64,000 nt of DNA, taken from Exophiala sp. HKRS030. Taxonomy: Eukaryota; Ascomycota; Eurotiomycetes; Chaetothyriales; Herpotrichiellaceae. The DNA lies in the NCBI GenBank assembly GCA_023897205.1, contig JAHWDD010000016.1, positions 62,001-126,000 on the forward strand, in the 5' to 3' direction. The notes under the pieces are model-generated. The model was not told the origin of the DNA, did not search any database, and saw nothing but the letters and a program-made list of their open reading frames with translations. The translations under genes were made by a program, and so were the position numbers. This document shows positions 55,790-64,000 of this stretch, piece by piece (positions within the stretch are counted from its first letter, which is position 1; every line of letters starts with the position of its first letter).

Positions 55790-56556
55790 AATGGTAAGTA
55801 TCTCGTGTCCCTGTTACACCTAGGTATCCCAGGGTTCAGACTCCTCGAGACGCTTCATCAAACTCACTCTCCCAAACCGTCGGACTCTGCTGATCCTCCC
55901 GTCTCCGTTTCAAGTCCCGCGACTCCTCCCACACCTACATGCACACTCGATCCTCACGTTTCGCCGACCTCTTTGAGGAATTCTGTCGACCACCGTCGGC
56001 CATCTTCCCGACACCCTCCGCCGCCACTCCTGGTGCGGGACCGTCGAACCAGGCGCCACACAGCGGCACCGCCAACCACCTCGCGGCGGGCCCCAACGGG
56101 GTCATCGGGGTCAACGACAATTCCAACATGGCCCAGCTCCCCGGCTCCTTTTTGCCCTTCGAGGAGATCTCGCTCCCGGCCCACCTGCAACCCCTGAACC
56201 CCGAGGACGAAGACGACGTCGTGCCCGACATGCACGCCGCGTTTGGGATCAACAGGGCCCTGGGCCAGAACCAGGGCGCAGCGACCACCGCCGCCGTGAC
56301 CATGTCCGGCGGCGCCGGTAACGGAGGAGGGGCAGGAGGGGGAGAAGGGGCCGGCGGCGGCGGCGGCGGCGGCGGCGCAGGAGAGACGAGCAACGCAGGG
56401 GCGCAGAGGGAACCCGTCTGGCGCGACTTCGGCCTCGAGGCTCTCGTGGCGGGCGTGAAGATCGGTGGCGGGGGCGGCGGCGGCGGCGACGACGAACAAC
56501 ACGGCACTGCTGCGAGAAGGGAAGGACGACGGACGAACCTGTTGCTTTTGCGGTGA
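55790..56556 (+). CDS. Gly-rich low-complexity protein, uncharacterised
   Basis: Best model join(55790..55792,55915..56556), 214 aa: the first exon codes for only the start Met (ATG followed by GTAAGT), and a 122-nt intron with a CTGAT branch candidate joins it to SRDSSHTYMHTRSSRF. A simpler model starts at ATG 55939 (205 aa). After RSSRFADLFEEFCRPPS come a Pro/Ala-rich stretch, FLPFEEISLPAHLQPLNPED, an acidic EDEDDVVPD, and then long Gly runs encoded by GGC repeats around PVWRDFGLEALVAGVKI. Unusually GC-rich against its surroundings. No domain recognised. A disordered regulatory protein is likely. Confidence 0.5.
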
Positions 56557-57028
56557 ATCAAGAAGTCCAGACCACACGGTATCGACCGAGGTAATACGGC
56601 TGGAATCACGCAACTCCTACATCTAAAACTATCCTTGTATCATCAATCTTTGTATCAATACGAGGCAACCGCCGACGCATGAGAGAAAGCGGAAGCGCGA
56701 AATACAAATTACTGAACGAGTTCAAATGAGACACGACCTCTCAACGTCGACACCATTCCGGAAGACCTGCCTAAGCCCATGCTACGACAGGTTCGAACTT
56801 GGTCATCCCGGCCACGGCCGTCAGACGATTCCTACGCGAGGATTGAATCACACGGAGAGATCTACGGCCGATGGAAATAGATGGGACATTACGATCTCAT
56901 TATCCTGCTTCTCAGTCTTTACATCACAGGCTATACATGACACTGTACGTGACGGGACTCAACGTGGAAGGCTTTCAGTATACGTGCTGGAGTACTCCGT
57001 GGCGACAAGTCAAGAGCCCTCCCAAGTT
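56557..57028. other. Convergent intergenic gap
   Basis: 472 bp between the Gly-rich stop (+) and POL12 stop (-). TACTCCGT occurs at 56993..57000. Nothing else recognised. Confidence 0.65.
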
Positions 57029-59289
57029 TTATATCCTAACGATATCCACCCTCGCGCGTTTAAAAACATCATGTGGAACCGTCTTCTCCTCCTTTTCTTC
57101 GTCACCCAGTATTCTCGGCTGCAATGAAATCTGCGCAAATGTCCCGGCAGCTTTTCGCTTGGATAGTTGGCCTGGGTTGATGACCATGACACTGTCCACG
57201 ACCTATACACGGAAACTGTGAGCCTAGAACAATCAAAACGAATGGTCGTATCAAAATCCATCGTGGAGGTTGGGGTATCCCCATAACCAAATCCATATCA
57301 AGAATGACAGTAACCAGGGGTTCGTCGTGCAAAGGGGGAGAAGAAACATACCTTGACACTGGCCGTGATCAAACTGGGCAAAATGAGCACATCAGGCTTG
57401 ACCTGCATCCACTCCCCCAGCTTGTGATAACCCATATCCAGACACGCCCCGGTCGCTCCGTTGTTCCTCTTGATCGGCGGGAAGAGTGGGAAGAAATGCC
57501 TCTGGTCTATCAGGCAACCAGGGAGTCGACTGAGCAAATCGCTCCCCACGCCGCCCAAGCCGTGCGAAATCTGCTCACGGCTCAACTCAAAGAGAACATC
57601 CTGGGAACTGATCGCAAAAACCGTCTCGTTCAAGCTTATAAAGCACGGGTTGGGTAGCATCGTGACCTGCTTCGGCAGGTGTAGTTCCTTCTTCACCAGT
57701 CTCTCCTGAGGCCAGGAAACGTGTTTGCTCAGCGCGTCGCGCACGCTGGGCACCACGAGCACCGTTATGCTCGGAACCGCGGCACATAGACGCTGCAGGT
57801 GCGGTGAGATCCAGGTCCTAAACAGTATGGCCATGCTCGCGTCCTGATCCGAACCACGTGTCTCTCCCGGGAAGTCAAAGTCGCCACTTGCGAGCAAAGG
57901 GTGCTCGATATCCAAAAACGGACCGGTCAGGATGAGAGCGTCGGCCACGTTCTCCGCTGCCTTTTCGCAAAGTGCACGGAACGGCTCGAAGTCGAGATTG
58001 TCATCAGCTGTGTACGGGCCCGAGGACAGCATTATATTGAGCGGCAAAGAGGAAGATGGAGAGTCCTCGCTGACTTCGAGGCGTTCGTTAACAGTATTGA
58101 TGTCGTTGGTCGTGGACGATGGCATTGGTAGTTTGGGGGTGGCAAGTACTTCTTTGACCGTAAAGTAAAGCCCCGAGGCGTTTGTGCCTTTCAGAGCCAC
58201 AATCTGGCCAGGGAAAAATTGGTACGAAGGTAATGCGTCAACTTTCAACGGGACACGCAGGCCAGCGCCCATGCGACGTGACATTTCGAGCACGAGAGAC
58301 GCAGAGTTGAGTTTCCCCTCGGGCGTGTCCGACGCGATGCGTCCTACGGCGACGATCTCGCTTGTACTTTGTGCCGCGGCATTTCCAAACGCAGAGTCGT
58401 CGAGGTTGTGATGTTTCTGGATCAGAGACAAAAAGTCGTCGATCCTCTCGTCGAGAATCTCAGAGGTGTCCGAGAGGCGCATGGACATGGGCTTGTATGC
58501 GAACTTTTTGAAATCCGTCCGCGAGATCAGACGTAGTCGTGCTTCCGAGAAGGGGGCAAGTGGCGCTTCGGCCTGTGGAAGGTGGTCGTTTAACGTTTCG
58601 ATGATCTGTCCAGCATTCTGCCGCTCGGAGAAGGGTATACCTCTATTTGTTCGTCGTTAGAGTATGCGTTTGCATCCTCACCAGGATGTATGTAGGGGGG
58701 TGGGCGGGAAATGACATACGCAGGACCATCCACCTTGCCAGCCTTTCCTGGTGTCTTGTTGTTCGTGTCTGGCCGATTGATCTTCTTCGGGACCGGGGAG
58801 TCGAAGTCTGCTTTTCTCTTGACGCTGCCGCCGCTTCGTCGACCGACGGTGTTTGGTGTGAGTTCGTCAAGCCTAGAGAGTAAGGGCAACAGTAAGCCGA
58901 TGGACACCACAGAGTCACGCGTCCTCCCAAGGAGGTCATGGTTTTGCATACATCCCAAAGACGTCGCCGGTCCCAACCGCCCTGGGGGTCGCGTGGACGG
59001 CGCCCTTCCTCTCCGACCTGGGAGCGAATTTGTTCCCCTGTTGCGTCCTGCCGTCGCCCCGTTCGACGCCGTCTTGTACGTCCTTGGCAAACATGCGTGC
59101 CGTCTCGAGGTCAAGTTTGGTCTCCTCGCCGCCCATCTTCAGGCAGTAGACCTCCCATTTTATGAACAGTTCGTCGGCCGTGAGGGAGTGCAGTCTCAGG
59201 GTCGACTCGAGCACGCCGAGGATGTCCGGCGACAGGCCACCGCCCGAGGGGTCGAAGACCGCATCGAGGTTCTCCTTCGCGTCCGTCAT
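57029..59289 (-). CDS. POL12: DNA polymerase alpha subunit B
   Basis: CDS complement(join(57029..57202,57352..58642,58720..58872,58952..59289)), 651 aa. Introns of 79, 77 and 149 nt restore DVFGMLDELTPNT, VDGPAGIPFSERQ and SVKVVDSVMVINPGQLSKRK. Pol12 is the B subunit of the polymerase alpha-primase complex, which primes replication origins and lagging strands and also helps telomere capping. Order: helical N-terminal domain (ENLDAVFDPSGGGLS onward), a phosphorylatable linker with SPVPKK and KTPGK, an OB-fold region (PLKVDALPSYQFFPGQIVAL), then the inactivated phosphoesterase-like domain (FEPFRALCEKAAENVADALI, LTGPFLDIEHPLL, LVVPSVRDALSKHVSWPQ) and the typical last exon FAQISLQPRIL. Two MCB boxes precede the ATG. 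Confidence 0.95.
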
Positions 59290-60004
59290 GTTTTGTGATC
59301 GGTTGGCTGGAGTAGATGCTGAAATTGTCTACTCCGTATGTGGTGGTGGTATATTGGAGCGTGCGTTTCTGCGGTCTTTCTGAAAGACGCGTTTAGTGGA
59401 ACGCGTCTCGGGCAACAATTATGCTGTAACGTAGTTTCGGGGTCTACGGTCAAGTATATTGGTATTTGATCCGCGGTCTTCTGCCTCAGGTGTCCAGGAC
59501 AACTGAGAGAAAATCTAGCCAAACAAAGCACAGGTTGCCTCAACCCAAAACTTGTAGAATCAAGTTGGACTGGACAATTGAAAAGGCCGGTGTAGATGTG
59601 AAAATATACTCAGACCTCAAAAACAAAGACCGACAACTTCGGGCACTGCTCCAAGGGAAAATATCTCACCAATGCAGGACAAACTGAGTATCAGTTGGCC
59701 TGGAATCACATCGTTTATTCAGTCTACGTGGTCAATCCGTTTTCTATAGAAAAAGAGAGGTTCTGCCAGGTCGCTCTGGTGTCTATTGCTACCTCTTGCA
59801 CTGGCAGGGTCTTCTGTTTCCACCACTGATTGTTTCTGTATCTAGCACACATCGGCAATGTCTTGTCTTTACCAGCCCACCTCGATGCCGAGGAGACACT
59901 TTTATCCTGTCTGCTTCATGTCAGGGAGTGATTGCCCATACAACGCCGATTTATGCTTCAATGAGAACGCCAAGCTATGCAGTCAAGATCACCGCCCTTG
60001 GTCA
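59290..60004. other. POL12 promoter and SNF4 3' region
   Basis: 715 bp. Holds the MCB pair, one TACTCCGTA (59330..59338) between the MCBs and the ATG, and the SNF4 3' UTR. Confidence 0.65.
59387..59406. promoter_or_regulatory. Pair of MluI cell-cycle boxes upstream of POL12
   Basis: Two ACGCGT hexamers (59387..59392 and 59401..59406), 14 bp apart start to start, about 98-117 bp before the POL12 ATG. MCB elements bind MBF and drive G1/S transcription of replication genes in yeasts. Sequence is direct; regulation is inferred. Confidence 0.65.
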
Positions 60005-61381
60005 TTACACTTGATTCGTTTCCTCCTGTCCTTCAACTAGGATATAATGGAGAATGTCGCTGAGTGACAAAACCCCCTTAAGGTAATTGTTCTCGTCGAC
60101 CACCATCAATCTGTGGACTCGGGATTTTCTGATGGTTTCCATGATCGTATCGAGGCCGTCTTCCAAGGAGCAACAGTAAATGCCCGGGTGATTCGGCGAT
60201 CGTGCTGAAAGAGCCTTGCCGACAGTCCAAGTGAGGTTGCCATAATCTCCCGTCTTGAGGATTTCGATGACATCGACGGCTTCAAAGACGTTCAGCAGTA
60301 CACCTGTAATATGATGAGTACCAAGTCGAATCAGCAAGCACCTTAGACTCACCTTCTGTTGTCACCACGGGCACACTGGATATGTTCTTCATGACCATCT
60401 CGTCGATGACGTCCAGCATTGTTGTGTCCATACTGCAGCGAACAATGTTGCCATATGTTCCAAGCTTGATCATCTCCAGAGGTTTTCGTAGCATTTCAGT
60501 TTCCTTCACGTTCATTGCGATGAACTTGAGGATTCTGTATTGAGTAATTACACTCGTGACCATCATTCTTTGAGTATCGCTGTCATATGATACCAGTGGA
60601 ATACGTCGGGCTCTGGACACCAGCTGCTTCCGCAGCGCATCGTAGAGGATAGCTTCCGGCGATGCTGACACTGTCTCGGGTGGTTTGACGTTGAGGACTT
60701 TCTCGACATCTGCACGATTTATTAGCCTGGCTCGCACACGGAACGGTGGCCTTCTTGATTACCTTTCAGATCGCTCAGTAGCAGTTTGTCCACATCTTTC
60801 AGCTTGTCGGCGTGTAGGTTGTAATACCGAACCACATTCAAGAAGTCGTTGACAGTGAGGAGGCCTGCATAGGTCGAGGTCGAAGAGTCCCATAATGGTG
60901 CAGACACGATTCCTATTCATATCATCAGCTACGCCCTGTGGAACAATGGAACTCTACGTACCACATTGGACCAGAATATTGAGGCTTTCTTTCACGGTCA
61001 ATCCAACATCGAGCTCGATGAGCCGGAAGCTGAGTGGCAGGACCTCATAGCAATTTCGCACTCTGAGAAAATCTCGGATGGCTTTCTGGTCTCGGCGTTA
61101 GAATCCAATGCTCCCGTGTGATGCCAACGAAACTGCGGCTCTCTTACCAGGCCTGCTCTTTCATCGCGATCGATTGGTCTTTCCGGTTTTGCAGGAGCTA
61201 TTGGTCGAGATATGGCTCTAGGACGAAGTAGATCTGATGGTCGGACAAAGGTGGCCTCGTGACCAAGGCTGGCAGGAGTAGTGTGGGAGGCGGCAGAGGG
61301 AGAAGTTGGTTGATTCGTAGAGAAGGTAGGCTGCGCAGAGGGCGGGGTAGAGGTTTGGGTCACCTCAGCGTTCTCTGCCAT
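60005..61381 (-). CDS. SNF4: AMPK/Snf1 gamma subunit (four-CBS protein)
   Basis: CDS complement(join(60005..60303,60353..60709,60763..60912,60962..61085,61148..61381)), 387 aa; introns of 49-62 nt. Exon joins give ERAGLKAIRDFLRVRNCYEV, LVQCGIVSAPLWDS, SDLKDVEKVLNVKPP and VTTEGVLLNVFEAVD. The gamma subunit binds adenine nucleotides and regulates Snf1 kinase, the switch for glucose derepression and energy stress. The first 75 residues are Pro/Ser/Thr-rich. Four CBS repeats follow: one starts at SFRLIELDVGLTVKES, a second around ARRIPLVSYDSDTQRM, a third around DTTMLDVIDEMVMKNISSVP (in part), and the last includes KSRVHRLMVVDENNYLKGVL and SLSDILHYIL. No membrane or signal segment. Confidence 0.95.
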
Positions 61382-62120
61382 GACGACCACTCCAGCAGCA
61401 TTTTTCTTTTGTTTTTTTTATTTCAAGAGGGATGAAAGTTTCTTCTGAAGAACACAAAAGGCGACAGAGTGTGTCTTGTTGGAAGGCGGGTTATTAGATG
61501 ACAGCCGGATGCTGTGGAGCAAGTTTTGGGCGCCCACGAGTGAATTTTGGTAGGGCGGGAAGGACTGGTAGGGCTCAGTGGCCGAAGCGATCGTTGGATT
61601 CCTCGTGCAGGGTTTCAACAATGCAAGTAATCGTTTTTGCGCAGGTGTGTTCACAGCAGACCACGGTAAGGATTGGCTCGGGACTGGGGAAGCAAGTGAG
61701 AAAGGTGGGATGCGGGTTGAGAACTGGGACTTGTTGGTGGGATGCGGACGTGCCAGCGCTATTCTCGGCTCACTAGGCTGGCGCTGGTTTGGGCTGTGAT
61801 GTGATGGAATGGTAATGGTGGACTCAGCTCATCTCAGGTCACCGTGATTGGCATGTGATCATGCGAGGCTCTTTTTCTAGAAGGACAACTTGTCAGCCCT
61901 CGAGTCTATCAGCATTTTCAGACTCGTTCGAGTCTTGCCATCTCCGGATAGTCGTCTGTGCTACAGCATGCGCCCGGCTGGATCGCTCTAGGGCTCTAGT
62001 CTAGTTGAAAAATAAGAGGGTACGCTACCAACAATATCTCCATCCATCGCTCTAGGCCACATAATAATCCAACCTGAACGCCTAGCTGCTCAATGATTTG
62101 AGTAACTTGTATCGATAATC
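61382..62120. other. SNF4 promoter and Sec14-protein 3' region
   Basis: 739 bp with nothing recognised beyond promoter and UTR sequence. Short plus ORFs are not convincing. Confidence 0.6.
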
Positions 62121-63320
62121 TCAAGTGCTGGTGGAAGCTGTATCCTGCTCGCATTCCGTCAGACTCTTCTCCTCGCCTCCCTTGAGATACAACTCGGACT
62201 CGCCGATTCTTTTCCCTCCCTTCTCCCATCGAGCTTGACGTTCCACCCTCTTTAATTCACATAGATCGTTCAGTGCCGGCCAATACTTGTCATGATCATA
62301 TTCGAACTCGACTAAGCCGCCACTCTCCTTCAACAGTTGTTCTCTCGGCACGTGTAGGCCCATGTCCTCATTGAACCTGATCTTCTCTCGTGTCAACGGG
62401 TCAATGAAAGGAGTGATGAGTTTGAAGAAGCCCCAAATGTAGAACGGTACATTCGTGACCAGCGCGCGACCGAGGCGTTCAGGGTAGTGGTTCTGCAAGA
62501 TATTCAGGGTCTGCTTTCCTTGGGAAAGAGTAGCGCCCTGTCCGGATTTGGTTTCTGCGAAATTGATGAGCAGCGCCAATGTTTCCTGACCAGGTGGCAT
62601 CAAATCAATCGCTCGCTCCAGCATAAAGACAAGGTGTTGGATTTGGCGATCACTGCGTTCCGTATTCTGTTTCGAGGGCCTCAAGTATTGGCACGTCCGT
62701 CCGTGATGATCCCAACCTAATATTATTTGCTTGCCTGTAGCATTCTCGACGGATATGTAGTCCTTTGTGTGTTTTTCAAGCCCATACTCGCGCCGCCAGA
62801 TCAATGTGTTCTTCAATCTTTGTTCCGATTGAGCCACATTCCAATTAGTGGCCCTCAGATATCGTAATAAACACTCTCGTGTAAGGAACATCCGTTCCGA
62901 GTCTGTCAAAGGCAATGACTTGGAGCCTTTCGCGGAATTCTCGGGTAGTTCAGTCCAAGATAGCACACTCTTCAGTAGTGTGTCGTATTTCTTCTCTTGT
63001 TCAGGCGTTAAGGCAGGCCTAGAGGGAGGTTTCGAGGTTTCTAGGGGCTCGCCCAGCGGAGTCTTGATCACTCCGTCGGCTGCGCTGCGTGGAAGGTTCA
63101 GCTTCTTTGACGCGGCGGGCGTCGATGAACCTCTATCTTGGATATCGGTCGCATATCCTGCGCCTGGCTCTGTGGGCGGCACTGTGGAAGCAGCAGCTGT
63201 TTCGCTAAGTTTCTCGTCAAGCTTCGCTTCTTCCATTGCAGCGGAAAGTTCCTCTGCAGCTTTCTCGGGATCACTAGACCCAGGAGGCATTCTGGGATTG
63301 TTTTCGACAAGAGTAGCCAT
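62121..63320 (-). CDS. Sec14-like phosphatidylinositol-transfer protein (CRAL-TRIO)
   Basis: Single-exon CDS, 399 aa, from the first true ATG of the family's N-terminus at 63320 (MATLVENNPRMPPGSS); a further open 19 codons upstream are unlikely. The N-terminal 130 residues are polar, Ala/Glu/Pro-rich. CRAL-TRIO N-terminal helices lie about 150-190 (RECLLRYLRATNWNVAQSEQ), and the lipid-binding lobe about 200-345 (IILGWDHHGRTCQYLRPSKQ, FMLERAIDLMPPGQE, LNILQNHYPERLGRALV and FYIWGFFKLITPFIDPLTRE). This is closest to the Pdr16/Csr1 side of the yeast family, which exchanges PI and sterols or PC at membranes. Exact orthology is not certain. Ends with a charged tail. Confidence 0.9.
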   Translation of the reverse strand: MATLVENNPRMPPGSSDPEKAAEELSAAMEEAKLDEKLSETAAASTVPPTEPGAGYATDIQDRGSSTPAASKKLNLPRSAADGVIKTPLGEPLETSKPPSRPALTPEQEKKYDTLLKSVLSWTELPENSAKGSKSLPLTDSERMFLTRECLLRYLRATNWNVAQSEQRLKNTLIWRREYGLEKHTKDYISVENATGKQIILGWDHHGRTCQYLRPSKQNTERSDRQIQHLVFMLERAIDLMPPGQETLALLINFAETKSGQGATLSQGKQTLNILQNHYPERLGRALVTNVPFYIWGFFKLITPFIDPLTREKIRFNEDMGLHVPREQLLKESGGLVEFEYDHDKYWPALNDLCELKRVERQARWEKGGKRIGESELYLKGGEEKSLTECEQDTASTST

Positions 63321-63791
63321 GATATACCATATTCTTACAGGAGAACCTGCGAAAAAGAAAAGAAAAAAAATGCTCACCGGGGCCGAACACGCTTGACTTT
63401 TACATCGTGAATCGAATGTCAGATGGAGTATGGGGAAGTGCAGATTGCACTACTAGGCGCGTCGGATCTTCCTCAGCCGGCGAGCCTCATTTTCAATCCC
63501 GCGAAAGCAGCCAAGAAATAACTTTTGCTGGCTTGTCCGACGCTTTGATATTCGCTTTCCACAGAGAACAAGATACTTCTGCCGCAACGAGCACTTTCAA
63601 CTGACTTTCGCTAATCTATACTGCTCCATTGGATACTAACCTGCATTGATACAGCGATGGTGTAACCTTTCACAAACACCGCCATTTTCGTCCACGGGTT
63701 TTCTCTCGCTTCTCAGCTTCCGTCCTTCAGCACTCTCTCGATACATGATCTGGAGCTCTCCTCTACTCGAGCATCATAGGAGTAGTCCTTG
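63321..63791. other. Intergenic stretch
   Basis: 471 bp holding the Sec14-gene promoter; pyrimidine/purine biased. No gene recognised. Confidence 0.55.
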
Positions 63792-64000
63792 CTAGTATTG
63801 CGATTTCCCACCCATGAAGACCTTGTCTGACAAATCCAAACCTCCCGAAAGACTGTTTGGTTCGTTTTGCGGAAGCTTCTTCCAAAGCAGCCGAACGAGC
63901 CTTCTGACGCCGTTCTGCTCAATTGGCTCTACTGGACCGAGTGTCAAGTATACATGTCCCTCGATCTCTCTCATCTCTGCAGCTCGAACCTGAATCGTGT
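63792..64000 (-). CDS. Possible 3' end of a gene running off the right edge
   Basis: An open frame enters from the right edge and stops at TAG 63792..63794 (about 69 codons). It includes IEGHVYLTLGPVEPIEQNG and LVRLLWKKLPQNEPN. Composition and frame are compatible with a real C-terminus, but I recognise no family and an internal ATG at 63974 would also allow a short ORF. The downstream part could also be out of frame with the true gene. Confidence 0.3.
   Translation of the reverse strand, partial: TIQVRAAEMREIEGHVYLTLGPVEPIEQNGVRRLVRLLWKKLPQNEPNSLSGGLDLSDKVFMGGKSQY

Overview
The window is nuclear DNA of a filamentous ascomycete (Pezizomycotina). The coding sequences carry short GT..AG spliceosomal introns (most 46-110 nt), the genes sit on both strands separated by 0.3-1.9 kb, and the content is fungal: CHO2, THR4, TYW1, SNF4, POL12, a BUD14/Tea4-type SH3 protein, a DUF6536 membrane protein and Ser/Thr-rich secreted proteins. 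Finer placement (perhaps Eurotiomycetes) is only a guess. I see no transposon, rRNA, tRNA, CRISPR or recognisable secondary-metabolite cluster. I found no clearly new multi-gene system; most of the window is ordinary housekeeping territory with some uncharacterised proteins and several readable regulatory sites.

Layout. 1-9.2 kb: UBA2 (SUMO E1 subunit) diverges from the queuosine-salvage hydrolase QNG1; CHO2 (phosphatidylethanolamine methylation) diverges from NBP35 (cytosolic Fe-S assembly). 10.6-16.2 kb: a secreted pepsin-type aspartic protease and a large DUF6536 membrane protein. 17-24.3 kb: THR4, TYW1 (tRNA wybutosine synthesis) and an HSL-type esterase, all on the minus strand. 24.3-28.4 kb: a poor stretch with one Ser-rich uncharacterised gene whose exon join is unresolved. 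28.4-32.6 kb: an APC-family permease and an ammonium transporter diverge from a 958-bp promoter rich in GATA sites. 33.4-38.1 kb: a Ser/Pro-rich helical protein, a DUF302-like protein, a GNAT acetyltransferase, a small coiled-coil protein and a PPIL3-type cyclophilin. 39.5-48.8 kb: an arrestin-like protein, the BUD14/Tea4-type polarity protein and a Ser/Thr kinase. 50.3-56.6 kb: a Ser/Thr-rich GPI-type surface protein, an eight-exon zinc alcohol dehydrogenase and a Gly-rich protein. 57-63.4 kb: POL12, SNF4 and a Sec14/CRAL-TRIO protein. A partial ORF runs off the right edge.

How the genes relate. Most neighbours are functionally unrelated. The exception is the permease/ammonium-transporter pair, which looks co-regulated by nitrogen status. 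Several promoters carry sites that fit the gene: two MluI (MCB) boxes before POL12, a perfect Gcn4/CpcA site before THR4, and a CRE fused to an E-box between UBA2 and QNG1. A 9-mer, TACTCCGTA or its complement, recurs eleven times, ten of them outside genes, far above chance. Exon joins were derived by hand from splice sites, reading frame and family expectation; no alignment or transcript data were available.
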